Source: JANNVZ01 sp046153915
GTDB lineage: Bacteria; Bacteroidota; Bacteroidia; Flavobacteriales_D; Sanyastnellaceae
NCBI GenBank assembly: GCA_046153915.1
Contig: JBJXFC010000214.1
Coordinates: forward strand, 1-35,153
Reading direction: 5' to 3'
Length of the DNA: 35,153 nt
The translations under genes were made by a program, and so were the position numbers. The notes beneath the pieces are model-generated. The model saw only the letters and a list, made by a program, of their open reading frames with translations, searched no databases and had not been told where the DNA came from. Below are positions 24,688 through 31,796 of the stretch, piece by piece (positions within the stretch are counted from its first letter, which is position 1; every line of letters starts with the position of its first letter).

Positions 24688-24717
24688 CGAATGTATGGCT
24701 TCTCCTAATCTTTCAAA
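24688..24717 (-). promoter_or_regulatory. Promoter of the aminotransferase gene (-33 and -7)
   Basis: Minus strand TTTG (24714-24717), 18-base spacer, TACATTCG (24688-24695), then 20 bases to the ATG. It is the best-formed -33/-7 pair among the TACATTCG-type elements in the window. The -33 box lies inside the last codons of the GNAT gene. Confidence 0.55.
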
Positions 24718-25157
24718 TCAATCCACATGAACTTGTGGGGCCCTATATTCCTAACTTCATAGATTTCATCCAAAGCATTAAAACCAAGCTTGTGATAAAA
24801 GGGAACAGCATTCAATCTGGCATCACACCAAAGCACATCCACATATCGGTCCTTTAACAAGGCTTTTCCAAATTGAATAAGTGCTTTACCTGCATCGCGT
24901 CCCCGAAAGTCTGGATGTGTTGCCATAGCCCGCAAACGATAAGCATGGCGCGATTCTATTTTGGTTGAAACGGCAGGGAAAAATGAACCAATGGAAATTA
25001 GGATGTCCTCTTCAAAAACGCCTAAATGGAATCCATTTGGATGGTCGTCTATATCGATGACACAATCCGATTCTTTTTCGATATGAGGCCAAAGAACGCG
25101 CTGTCTGAGCGGATACGTAGACGATGCGGGTATAACTTTTACCTGAAATGAACTCAT
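24705..25157 (-). CDS. GNAT family N-acetyltransferase
   Basis: 150 residues, a single acetyltransferase (GNAT) domain. The acetyl-CoA binding segment is RLRAMATHPDFRGRDAGKAL (~74-93), with the R-G-R-D-A-G variant of the R/Q-x-x-G-x-G/A loop. DVLWCDARLNAVPFYHKLGF is the typical second half, where A-x-x-F-Y-x-K-L-G-F closes the fold. It is closest in pattern to small-molecule or amino-acid acetyltransferases of the ElaA/YitI kind, but the substrate is unknown. Its start codon overlaps the stop of the metalloprotease gene by four bases (ATGA), so it is translationally coupled to it, although the two products act in different compartments. Confidence 0.88.
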   Translation of the reverse strand: MSSFQVKVIPASSTYPLRQRVLWPHIEKESDCVIDIDDHPNGFHLGVFEEDILISIGSFFPAVSTKIESRHAYRLRAMATHPDFRGRDAGKALIQFGKALLKDRYVDVLWCDARLNAVPFYHKLGFNALDEIYEVRNIGPHKFMWIDLKD

Positions 25158-26464
25158 TGGATTTTGACAAAACGTGCAGTAGAAACCGCTGAGCCATTGG
25201 TAATGCGTATCGTATAAACATCAGAGGCCAGAGTGGAAAGATTTAACTCCCCACTTAAAGCAATACCTGAAAGCACAAGCTGACCAAGGCTGTTGTGAAT
25301 CTGATATGAGCATTTTTGATGGTCGATGGCAAGATTCAAAACAAGTATATCCGCTGTTGGATTGGGATAAATACTGAATCGGATTAAATCCTGCTCTGTG
25401 GTCTGGAGTGCACTACCGGAGAGCAATTCCAGACGTTGATTCTCCAACACAAAGCGCATCAGCGACATTTGCTCCTGGGTGAACATGTTGTAGCATACAT
25501 CCTGGGTATAATCCATATAATTTTCCAGTTGATCGGGAAGATCGCCACCACCTTCACTGCAGGAATTGGCTTCATAATCGCAGGCGTATTGATCACCCAT
25601 TCCGCAAAGTGGAGTGTCTGTCATGCCATCATCTTCGGAACACGGATCTGCAAACAATTCGTCTCCCCAGGTATGACGAAGCCCCAGGTAGTGACCAATT
25701 TCGTGTGTGAGCGTGCGGCCTTTGTTATTGTCATCGGTACCATCAGCGCTGGCCTGTGGATTATTGCGTCCAACGGTGGTGTAATGCACAATGACACCAT
25801 CATCACCGGGATTAGGCGCACTGCTGCCACCAGGCCAGTTGTCAAGACCAGATGGCGGATAACTCAAACCGAAAATTTGTCCAAAGAAAGATACTTCGAT
25901 ATTGCATACCCAGATATTTAAATAATGCTCCGGATCCCAGCCATCCGCTCCGCCAGTAACGTCGTATTTTACTTCGTCCAAAGTGTTTTCCTGAGCGAAA
26001 AAATCCAGATTAAATCCGGTTCTTTCTGTGAAGTGATGAATTATTCCCGTAGTTGGATTTCCATCCGGATCAAAATCTGCGAGTTCAAATTCGATCATAC
26101 AATCTGCGGCCACAGGCAAAAACTCTTCGCGTGTTAGCGCTGCATCTTCATTGAGACGGCGATAATCTTCGTTGATCACTTCCATTTGAGAATGAACAAC
26201 ACTATCTGGCACATTCTGCTCATTTGAATTATAAACGATATGGAAGACCACTGGCACAAAATATACACCTTCACCACCGCCGCGATCCGTGCGTTTTTGC
26301 TTCCAGTCGGTAAGGGCAGATTGATAAGCCCGATACCATTCCTGATCATGCGTTTTTTTCATCCGGATGAAATAGTCGAACCCACAATAAACAGGATTTT
26401 TTTGTGACAAGGCTGCACCCAGAGATGCTATGCAAATAAAAATTATAAGGAAGAATTTTTTCAT
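25154..26464 (-). CDS. Secreted M43-type (pappalysin/cytophagalysin) metalloprotease with T9SS type-A sorting domain
   Basis: 436 residues. Signal peptide 1-20 (MKKFFLIIFICIASLGAALS). The zinc-binding metzincin motif is HEIGHYLGLRH (254-264) with Glu255 as catalytic base. Downstream are family cysteines (DPCSEDDGMTDTPLC) and the Met-turn NYMDYTQDVC (Met317), matching M43B pappalysin-like enzymes. Residues ~361-436 form a type-A sorting domain (IYPNPTADILVLNL, YQIHNSLGQLVLSG, YTIRITNG...ARFVKIQ), so the enzyme is exported by the T9SS and released or lipid-anchored at the surface, where it would cleave extracellular protein. It is coupled to a GNAT gene by a 4-base overlap. Confidence 0.93.
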   Translation of the reverse strand: MKKFFLIIFICIASLGAALSQKNPVYCGFDYFIRMKKTHDQEWYRAYQSALTDWKQKRTDRGGGEGVYFVPVVFHIVYNSNEQNVPDSVVHSQMEVINEDYRRLNEDAALTREEFLPVAADCMIEFELADFDPDGNPTTGIIHHFTERTGFNLDFFAQENTLDEVKYDVTGGADGWDPEHYLNIWVCNIEVSFFGQIFGLSYPPSGLDNWPGGSSAPNPGDDGVIVHYTTVGRNNPQASADGTDDNNKGRTLTHEIGHYLGLRHTWGDELFADPCSEDDGMTDTPLCGMGDQYACDYEANSCSEGGGDLPDQLENYMDYTQDVCYNMFTQEQMSLMRFVLENQRLELLSGSALQTTEQDLIRFSIYPNPTADILVLNLAIDHQKCSYQIHNSLGQLVLSGIALSGELNLSTLASDVYTIRITNGSAVSTARFVKIQ

Positions 26465-26495
26465 TTCGTGAAAAGGTAAAGTGTTTCACAAGAAT

Positions 26496-26529
26496 AAAAC
26501 AAAAGGCCACTCCTGCGGGGAATGGCCTT
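26496..26529 (-). terminator. Rho-independent terminator of the pdhA-pdhC operon
   Basis: Minus strand AAGGCCA...TGGCCTT stem with an additional inner TCC/GGG pairing, followed by TTTTGTTTT. It lies between the stop of the E2 gene and the start of the metalloprotease gene, so it separates the two transcripts. Confidence 0.75.
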
Positions 26530-26552
26530 GTAAATATTTTGAGATTTTGATT

Positions 26553-27806
26553 TTATACCAGCATTTTAACCGGATTCTCGAGGAAGGATTTCAGGGTTTG
26601 TAAAAACTCTGAACCTGAAACTCCATCTACCACGCGGTGATCGCAGCTCAAGGTTACCTTCATAACGTTGCCCGGAACCACAGCACCATTTTTCACTACC
26701 GGTGTTGATTTAATTCCACCAACAGCCAGAATGCATGCATCGGGCGGATTGATAATAGCTGTGAATTCTTCAATACCAAACATGCCAAGGTTGGAAATGG
26801 TAAAAGTGTTTCCCTCCCAATCGGATGGTTGAAGTTTTTTGGTCTTGGCTTTTTCCGCAAACACCTTCACTTCCGCACCTATTTGAGAAAGTCCTTTTTC
26901 ATTGGCGAAACGCACAACAGGCACAAGCAATCCATCTTCCACAGCAACTGCAACTCCGATATGCACATGTTCATTGTAACGGATTTTATCGCCCAACCAG
27001 GATGAATTTACTTTTGGATGTCTCCGCAAGGCCATGGCAGCGGCTTTCACCACCATATCATTGAAAGATATTTTGTGTTCACCAGATTCATTCATGGCCT
27101 TTCTTGCTGCGATTGCCTGATCCATATCGATCTCCATGGTGAGATAAAAATGGGGGGCGCTGAACTTGCTTTCGGCCAGACGACGGGCAATTGTTTTGCG
27201 CATTTGCGAAACATTCTCCTCGGTGAATTTTTCTGTTCCCGAAGGCAGGAATGCAGGCGCTGCAAATATTTTTGCTCCGGAGGCTGCCGGGCTGAATGCT
27301 TCGATGTCGCGTTTTACAATACGTCCACCGTCACCGCTGCCAGCTACTGTAGCGATATCTATGCCTTTATCTTCTGCAATTTTTCTTGCGAGAGGAGATG
27401 CTTTTAATCTGCCATTGGATGATGCAAGCACGCTCACAACTGCCGCAGTTGCTGTTGCAACCGAAGCCACCTGTTCTGTCGCTGGTGCAGAAACGACAAC
27501 TGGTGCAGCGGCAGCAATAGGTGCTGGTGCGGCAGATCCTGCGGCGAGCAAAGCGCTGATGTCTTCATCGGCTTTGCCTACAATCGCAAGCAACTCGTTT
27601 ACCTTAGCTGTTTTACCGGCTTCGATACCAATATGGAGAAGCACGCCGTTGTAGGGCGATTCGTAATCCATGGTGGCTTTGTCCGTTTCAATTTCGGCAA
27701 GCAATTCACCTACTTTCACATTGTCGCCCACTTTTTTGTGCCATTTAGCGACCGTTCCTTCGGTCATGGTATCACTCAGTTTGGGCATTCTGTCTACTTC
27801 TGCCAT
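26553..27806 (-). CDS. pdhC: Pyruvate dehydrogenase complex E2, dihydrolipoamide acetyltransferase
   Basis: Transfers the acetyl group from lipoamide to CoA and forms the core of the pyruvate dehydrogenase complex. 417 residues: one lipoyl domain (1-78, lipoylated Lys43 in ETDKATMDYES), an Ala/Pro/Val-rich flexible linker (~85-130), a peripheral-subunit-binding domain (~136-170, ASPLARKIAEDKGIDI, GSGDGGRIVKRDIE) and the catalytic domain (~190-417) with DHRVVDG (His390, Asp394). It follows the E1-alpha gene by 29 bases. Only one lipoyl domain is present, where some bacterial E2 proteins have two or three. Upstream coupling to E1-alpha supports pyruvate rather than branched-chain oxoacids as substrate. 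Confidence 0.93.
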   Translation of the reverse strand: MAEVDRMPKLSDTMTEGTVAKWHKKVGDNVKVGELLAEIETDKATMDYESPYNGVLLHIGIEAGKTAKVNELLAIVGKADEDISALLAAGSAAPAPIAAAAPVVVSAPATEQVASVATATAAVVSVLASSNGRLKASPLARKIAEDKGIDIATVAGSGDGGRIVKRDIEAFSPAASGAKIFAAPAFLPSGTEKFTEENVSQMRKTIARRLAESKFSAPHFYLTMEIDMDQAIAARKAMNESGEHKISFNDMVVKAAAMALRRHPKVNSSWLGDKIRYNEHVHIGVAVAVEDGLLVPVVRFANEKGLSQIGAEVKVFAEKAKTKKLQPSDWEGNTFTISNLGMFGIEEFTAIINPPDACILAVGGIKSTPVVKNGAVVPGNVMKVTLSCDHRVVDGVSGSEFLQTLKSFLENPVKMLV

Positions 27807-27835
27807 GATATAGTTTATTGTTTCAAAATTGGGTA

Positions 27836-28888
27836 TTAATCCTTCACGTATGGATAGTCATCCTGCATGTAAACATCTTTGTAAATCTCCTCTTTTTCTG
27901 GGAGAGGAGATTCTTCGGCGAATTTCACGCTTTCATCTACAATGGTTTTCACGTCATTTTCCACAGCTTCAATTTCCTCTTCAGACATCCACTTTTCATC
28001 GCGAATCCTGCGCAACACGTGTTCGATCGGATCCTGCTCCTGGTATTCTGCCACTTCTTCTTTGGTGCGGTATTTCTGTGGATCACTCATGCTGTGACCT
28101 TTGTAGCGATACGTTTTGATATCCAATAGCGTTGGGCCCTCACCTGCTCTGCCGCGCGCTGCAGCTTCTGCGATGGCGTCACAAACAGCCTCAGGGCGCA
28201 TGCCATCCACTGTTTTTGCCGGCATCAGATATGAAGCACCCAACAGACTCAAATCGGTTACGTTGGATGTGCGCTCTACACTTGTTCCCATGGCGTACTG
28301 GTTGTTTTCGATGATGAAAATAACCGGCAGTTTCCAGGTCATGGCCATATTGAAAGTTTCATGCAGCGCTCCCTGACGTGAGGCACCATCTCCGAAGAAA
28401 CAAAGTGTAACATGGTCTTCACCGCGATACCAATCCGCAAAGGCAATTCCCGCTCCCATCGGGATTTGCGCACCCACAATTCCATGTCCGCCAAATAGAT
28501 TTCTTTCCTTATCAAACATGTGCATGCTGCCGCCTTTCCCTTTTGAAAGGCCGGTGGCTTTGCCATACAACTCCGCCATTACTTTGCGGGGATCACTTCC
28601 CATAACGAGCGGGTGAGCGTGATCGCGGTATGCAGTAATCACTCTGTCCGTAGGGCGAATTGCCTCCATCATTCCACTGAGAACCGCTTCCTGACCAATA
28701 TACAGGTGGCAAAATCCTCCGAATTTTTGTTGGATATAGAGGTGACCACATTTCTCTTCAAATCTGCGCATCAACAGCATTTCGCGGTACCATTTCACAT
28801 ACGTTTCTTTGGTAAAACGCGCAGCATTTGCAGCAGTTCCATTCGATTTCGCTGCTGGTGCAGCCTTCTTCACAGTTTGAGTTGCCAT
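27836..28888 (-). CDS. pdhA: Pyruvate dehydrogenase E1 component, alpha subunit
   Basis: Thiamine-diphosphate enzyme subunit that decarboxylates pyruvate and passes the acetyl group to E2. 350 residues. Thiamine-binding motif from GDGASRQGALHETFNMA (166-182) to ENN (194-196). Also HLYIGQEAV, YRDHAHPL, GKGGSMHMF and YRYKGHSMSDP, the last being the conserved active-site loop. An Ala/Lys-rich N-terminal extension (residues ~5-23) precedes the conserved RFTKETYVKWYREMLLMRRF. The beta subunit (pdhB) and E3 are not in the window; separate location of pdhB is common in Bacteroidota. A TATATTTG promoter element lies 22 bases upstream. Confidence 0.94.
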   Translation of the reverse strand: MATQTVKKAAPAAKSNGTAANAARFTKETYVKWYREMLLMRRFEEKCGHLYIQQKFGGFCHLYIGQEAVLSGMMEAIRPTDRVITAYRDHAHPLVMGSDPRKVMAELYGKATGLSKGKGGSMHMFDKERNLFGGHGIVGAQIPMGAGIAFADWYRGEDHVTLCFFGDGASRQGALHETFNMAMTWKLPVIFIIENNQYAMGTSVERTSNVTDLSLLGASYLMPAKTVDGMRPEAVCDAIAEAAARGRAGEGPTLLDIKTYRYKGHSMSDPQKYRTKEEVAEYQEQDPIEHVLRRIRDEKWMSEEEIEAVENDVKTIVDESVKFAEESPLPEKEEIYKDVYMQDDYPYVKD

Positions 28889-28910
28889 GATTTCTTTTCT
28901 AAAATGCGGT

Positions 28911-28938
28911 CAAATATAGCGGATGATGGCTCCACAAA
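28911..28938 (-). promoter_or_regulatory. Promoter of pdhA-pdhC (-33 and -7)
   Basis: Minus strand TTTG (28935-28938), 16-base spacer, exact -7 consensus TATATTTG (28911-28918), 22 bases before the pdhA ATG. The spacer is slightly short. Confidence 0.55.
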
Positions 28939-28953
28939 ACGGATGATTCATTG

Positions 28954-28976
28954 GTTAGTGTACAAATAACACTAAC
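28954..28976. promoter_or_regulatory. Perfect inverted repeat between pdhA and the VanY-like gene
   Basis: GTTAGTGT and ACACTAAC flank the 7-base spacer ACAAATA. The site is just upstream of the pdhA -33 box and 97 bases before the VanY-like start, suited to a regulator of pdhA or of both genes. The following TTTT also makes a weak plus-strand terminator conceivable. Confidence 0.45.
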
Positions 28977-29072
28977 TTTTCTCTTCTGGGATGTGTGTAA
29001 AAATCTGCCGTATTTGATTTGGGCATTATACTTGATTTTAGTTTTACGCACGAATCGCCTGAAATTGTTACT

Positions 29073-29780
29073 ATGAAATACTGCATCCTCATACTTGCCT
29101 CCCTATTTACACTCACTTCCGCCCATTTGCCTGAAGAAAAAGTATATTCCAAGACAGATCTGCTGGGACAGTTTGAGCCGTCGAAGCATGAAGATTTCAG
29201 TCTAATTGCCAAAGAGCACACAACCAAAGACGGCATCTACATGCGCAAGGAAGCCTACCAGTCGTTTTTGCAAATGGCTGCTGCGGCCAAAAAAGAAGGC
29301 GTAATTATTACCATTATTTCAGCTACTCGAAACTTCAATTACCAAAAAGGAATCTGGGAGAAAAAGTGGCTTCGTGATAAGTACAAAGGCTGGAGTGAAC
29401 TTGATAAAGTAAAAGACATTCTTAAATACAGTTCGATGCCGGGAACCAGCCGCCATCACTGGGGAACTGATGTTGACTTTAACAGCGTAGAACTCTCCTA
29501 TTTCAATTCCGGTGCGGGTTTAAAATTGTATACCTGGCTGGTGGCTCATGGTGCAGAATATGGATTCCATCAGACTTACACAGATAAAAAATCGGGTAGA
29601 ACAGGTTACGAGGAAGAAAAATGGCACTGGAGTTATATGCCTATTGCCAAAGAAATGCTCAAGCAATACAATGCCACTGTTTCGTATGACGATCTGAAAG
29701 GCTTTTCCGGGGCTTCGTCTGCAAAAAGTGCGGATGCAATAGCGCTCTATGTAAATGGTATAGATCCGGCATTAAAATAA
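29073..29780 (+). CDS. M15B (VanY-like) D-alanyl-D-alanine carboxypeptidase
   Basis: Zinc peptidase that trims D-Ala from peptidoglycan stem peptides in the periplasm. 235 residues from ATG 29073, with signal peptide MKYCILILASLFTLTSA. Upstream TTG 29019 would add an unlikely leader. The zinc site is seen as SRHHWGTDVDF (S-x-H-x-x-G-x-x-x-D: His128, Asp135) and EKWHWSY (His185, with Glu at 182 near it). IISATRNFNYQKGIW provides the substrate-binding Arg region. The acquired vancomycin-resistance context (vanHAX) is absent, so this is probably a housekeeping wall or recycling enzyme. It is divergent from pdhA and ends at a bidirectional terminator shared with tRNA-His. Confidence 0.9.
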   Translation: MKYCILILASLFTLTSAHLPEEKVYSKTDLLGQFEPSKHEDFSLIAKEHTTKDGIYMRKEAYQSFLQMAAAAKKEGVIITIISATRNFNYQKGIWEKKWLRDKYKGWSELDKVKDILKYSSMPGTSRHHWGTDVDFNSVELSYFNSGAGLKLYTWLVAHGAEYGFHQTYTDKKSGRTGYEEEKWHWSYMPIAKEMLKQYNATVSYDDLKGFSGASSAKSADAIALYVNGIDPALK

Positions 29781-29801
29781 AAAACCCGGATAAAATCCGG
29801 G
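29775..29801. terminator. Bidirectional terminator between the VanY-like gene and tRNA-His
   Basis: CCCGGAT-AAA-ATCCGGG (29785-29801) with an A-run on its left, giving T6 on the minus strand after tRNA-His, and a weaker GCATTTTC on the right for the VanY-like gene. Confidence 0.85.
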
Positions 29802-29812
29802 CATTTTCTGAG

Positions 29813-29886
29813 GGAGGACGGTGGGTTTCGAACCCACGACCACTAGAACCACAATCTAGTGCTCTACCAACTGAGCTACGACCTCC
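29813..29886 (-). tRNA. tRNA-His (anticodon GTG)
   Basis: A full cloverleaf on the minus strand: D arm GCTC-AGTTGGTA-GAGC, anticodon stem CTAGA/TCTAG around TTGTGGT (GTG at 34-36), T arm GTGGG-TTCGAAA-CCCAC. The acceptor stem GAGGTCG pairs with CGTCCTC except for U5-U68. The extra G at -1 opposite C73, the identity element of tRNA-His, is encoded. CCA is not encoded and must be added. Confidence 0.96.
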
Positions 29887-29902
29887 ATGTAAAATTCGGG
29901 TG

Positions 29903-29933
29903 CAAATTAAATGCAGATTTGACTAAAGGACAA
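29903..29933 (-). promoter_or_regulatory. Promoter of tRNA-His
   Basis: Minus strand TTG (29931-29933), 20-base spacer, TTAATTTG (29903-29910, one base from TAnnTTTG), then GCAC and 16 bases to the tRNA 5' end. Confidence 0.5.
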
Positions 29934-29965
29934 CAAGTTTTTTTCAAATAGGCCGAATTCATCGA

Positions 29966-31162
29966 TTGCAGGAGAATAAAAGCATTAGTCTCAGTAATCT
30001 TGCCGATTCAAAAGAACATCTGCCAAACACGCCATTACATATCCTATTTCTGAGCTCCTGGTATCCAAGTCGAACCCATTCCACGCTTGGAAATTTCGTT
30101 GAGCGCCATGCCGAAACAATAGCGCTGCAGCAGGATGTCACCGTGTTGTATGTTACCTTCAACACCGATATCACTTCCCGTTTTGAAATTGAAGAGCATG
30201 TAAAGAATCGTGTAAAATGCACCATTGTTTATTGTAAGCCCGGCATTTTCAAGTGGTTTATTAAATGGCGCGGATTCAAGCGCGGCCTTACCCACCTCAA
30301 ATATTCAGGCAATTTTGATTTTGACATCATCCATCACAATGTGATCTGGAAAGATGCCTGGGAAGCCTTAACACTTAAAAGGTGGTGGAGAAAACCACTT
30401 GTTATAACCGAACACTGGACGGGTTATGATCCCGCCAGAAAAAAAGAACAACCTTTGCTGCTGCGTCCTTACGCGCGATGGGTTGCTTCCAAAGCTGATA
30501 TGATTTGTCCGGTAAGTCTCGATTTGAAAAACAAAATGATGGCTTTCGGTCTACAATCTAAATACAGAGTTGTGCCCAATGTGGTAGATACAAATTTGTT
30601 TTATCCGGGTCATAAAGATCAAGAGAAAAGGCGCTTTTTGCATGTCAGTCATTTGATTGATTCACACAAAAATGTTTCAGGCATACTGCGCACCTGGAAA
30701 AAAGTAAGCGATAACAACAAAGGTATACATCTGCAAATTGGAGGCGACGGAGATTATAAAATGTGGGAATTGGAAGCCATCAAACTTCAAATTGATCTTT
30801 CAACCATTTCTTTTTTCGGAGAACAACTTCCAACAACAATTGCTGGAATGATGTCACAAGCGCATTGTCTGCTCCTATTCAGTCACTACGAAAATCTGCC
30901 CGTGGTTATAGTTGAAGCAATGGCAGCAGGCATGTTTATTATTTCAACCGATGTAGGCGGAATTAGCGAACACGTAAACAGTGATCGCGGAATCCTAGTA
31001 AATGACAATGACGAAGAGGCCTTCAGGAGTGCAATTGAAACGGTTGCTTCTGACAATTTTTGGCTTGATGCGGATAATCTCAGAAAATATGCTATGGACA
31101 ACTTCAGTGAAATGGCCATAGCAAATGCATTCACCGAAGTGTATTCTAACCTACTACCGTAA
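29966..31162 (+). CDS. Family 4 glycosyltransferase
   Basis: Retaining GT-B-fold enzyme that transfers a sugar from an activated donor to a glycan or lipid acceptor on the cytoplasmic side of the membrane. 398 residues. N-terminal acceptor domain with LHILFLSSWYPSRTHSTLGN (~24-43). The C-terminal donor domain has HVSHLIDSHKNVSGIL, LQIGGDGDY, FFGEQLP and the E-x7-E motif ENLPVVIVE (Glu309/Glu317), followed by AMAAGMFIISTDVGGISE. No ATG precedes the conserved region. TTG 29966 is the only usual start codon, and an AGGAG sits shortly after it ahead of an ATT codon at 29981, so the start is uncertain. It stands alone, so its pathway (capsule, LPS or other) cannot be named. It converges with the next gene, with two bases between stops. 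Confidence 0.88.
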   Translation: MQENKSISLSNLADSKEHLPNTPLHILFLSSWYPSRTHSTLGNFVERHAETIALQQDVTVLYVTFNTDITSRFEIEEHVKNRVKCTIVYCKPGIFKWFIKWRGFKRGLTHLKYSGNFDFDIIHHNVIWKDAWEALTLKRWWRKPLVITEHWTGYDPARKKEQPLLLRPYARWVASKADMICPVSLDLKNKMMAFGLQSKYRVVPNVVDTNLFYPGHKDQEKRRFLHVSHLIDSHKNVSGILRTWKKVSDNNKGIHLQIGGDGDYKMWELEAIKLQIDLSTISFFGEQLPTTIAGMMSQAHCLLLFSHYENLPVVIVEAMAAGMFIISTDVGGISEHVNSDRGILVNDNDEEAFRSAIETVASDNFWLDADNLRKYAMDNFSEMAIANAFTEVYSNLLP

Positions 31163-31164
31163 CA

Positions 31165-31686
31165 TTATTTTTTGGCGACAGCCTTGCGAAAAGTGTGGCG
31201 TGTCCGGAAGATGAAGGCCGGATCTGTATCGTACTTTGAATATTCAAGCATTGAAAAAGAAGTTGAGGTTACAACAATGGTTTTTTTCGTCGTCAAAAAC
31301 TTTCTTTTCTCTTTACCAGTAAACTCAAAGGACATAACTGTGGTATCACCGCTCATGCGAAATTCGGTCACTTTCCATTGAATTCCTCCCATATTGACAA
31401 CTTTGGGATCAGCAGTCAACTCCAGCTTGTCTTCTCCGCCTGTAATAACGCCCTCGCCTTCATCATACTGAATTTCGAATTCCCACGTTTTGCCATTCCA
31501 TTTGGTAGTGCATTTGGCCGGCATCGAGGCCTTTTCTTTACCATCTTCACTCACCGAAAATTCGAACGATCCATCCCAATCACCAACTACGCGCTCAAAT
31601 TCTTCTGCCATGGCAATTGAATCGGTTTGAGCATTGGTAAAAAATGGAACCAGCGTAAGAGCCAGCAAAAAAATGACGTATTTCAT
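31165..31686 (-). CDS. Secreted protein of unknown function, possibly lipocalin-like
   Basis: 173 residues from ATG 31686, with signal peptide MKYVIFLLALTLVPFFTNAQ. A start at 31746 would put 20 polar residues ahead of it. The mature part is rich in predicted beta strands: FERVVGDWDGSFEFS near the N-terminus resembles the G-x-W entry of lipocalin/DUF1579-like barrels, then TTKWNGKTWEFEIQYD, GGIQWKVTEF, TVMSFEFTG and TIVVTSTSFSMLEYS. It has one Cys and a basic C-terminus. I do not recognise a named family, and a ligand-binding barrel is only a suggestion. It lies 110 bases after the gene at 31797-33056 on the same strand, with a probable terminator between. Confidence 0.75.
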   Translation of the reverse strand: MKYVIFLLALTLVPFFTNAQTDSIAMAEEFERVVGDWDGSFEFSVSEDGKEKASMPAKCTTKWNGKTWEFEIQYDEGEGVITGGEDKLELTADPKVVNMGGIQWKVTEFRMSGDTTVMSFEFTGKEKRKFLTTKKTIVVTSTSFSMLEYSKYDTDPAFIFRTRHTFRKAVAKK

Positions 31687-31769
31687 CAGGGTATGGTTTG
31701 AGTCAGTTAATGAACTCAAAGGTAGTGCATTGATGTCTTTCACCATCAGTTAAACATTAAATTATCACC

Positions 31770-31793
31770 AAAAATCAGCACATAAAATTGTGC
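31770..31793 (-). terminator. Probable terminator after the gene at 31797
   Basis: Minus strand GCACA-ATTTTA-TGTGC hairpin followed by TGATTTTTGG. The stem is short (5 bp), so efficiency may be modest. Confidence 0.5.
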
Positions 31794-31796
31794 CGC

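Noticed and set aside
29073..29780. VanY-like peptidase as a vancomycin-resistance determinant
   Set aside because: No vanH, vanA/B, vanX or two-component genes are nearby; such peptidases are common housekeeping wall enzymes.
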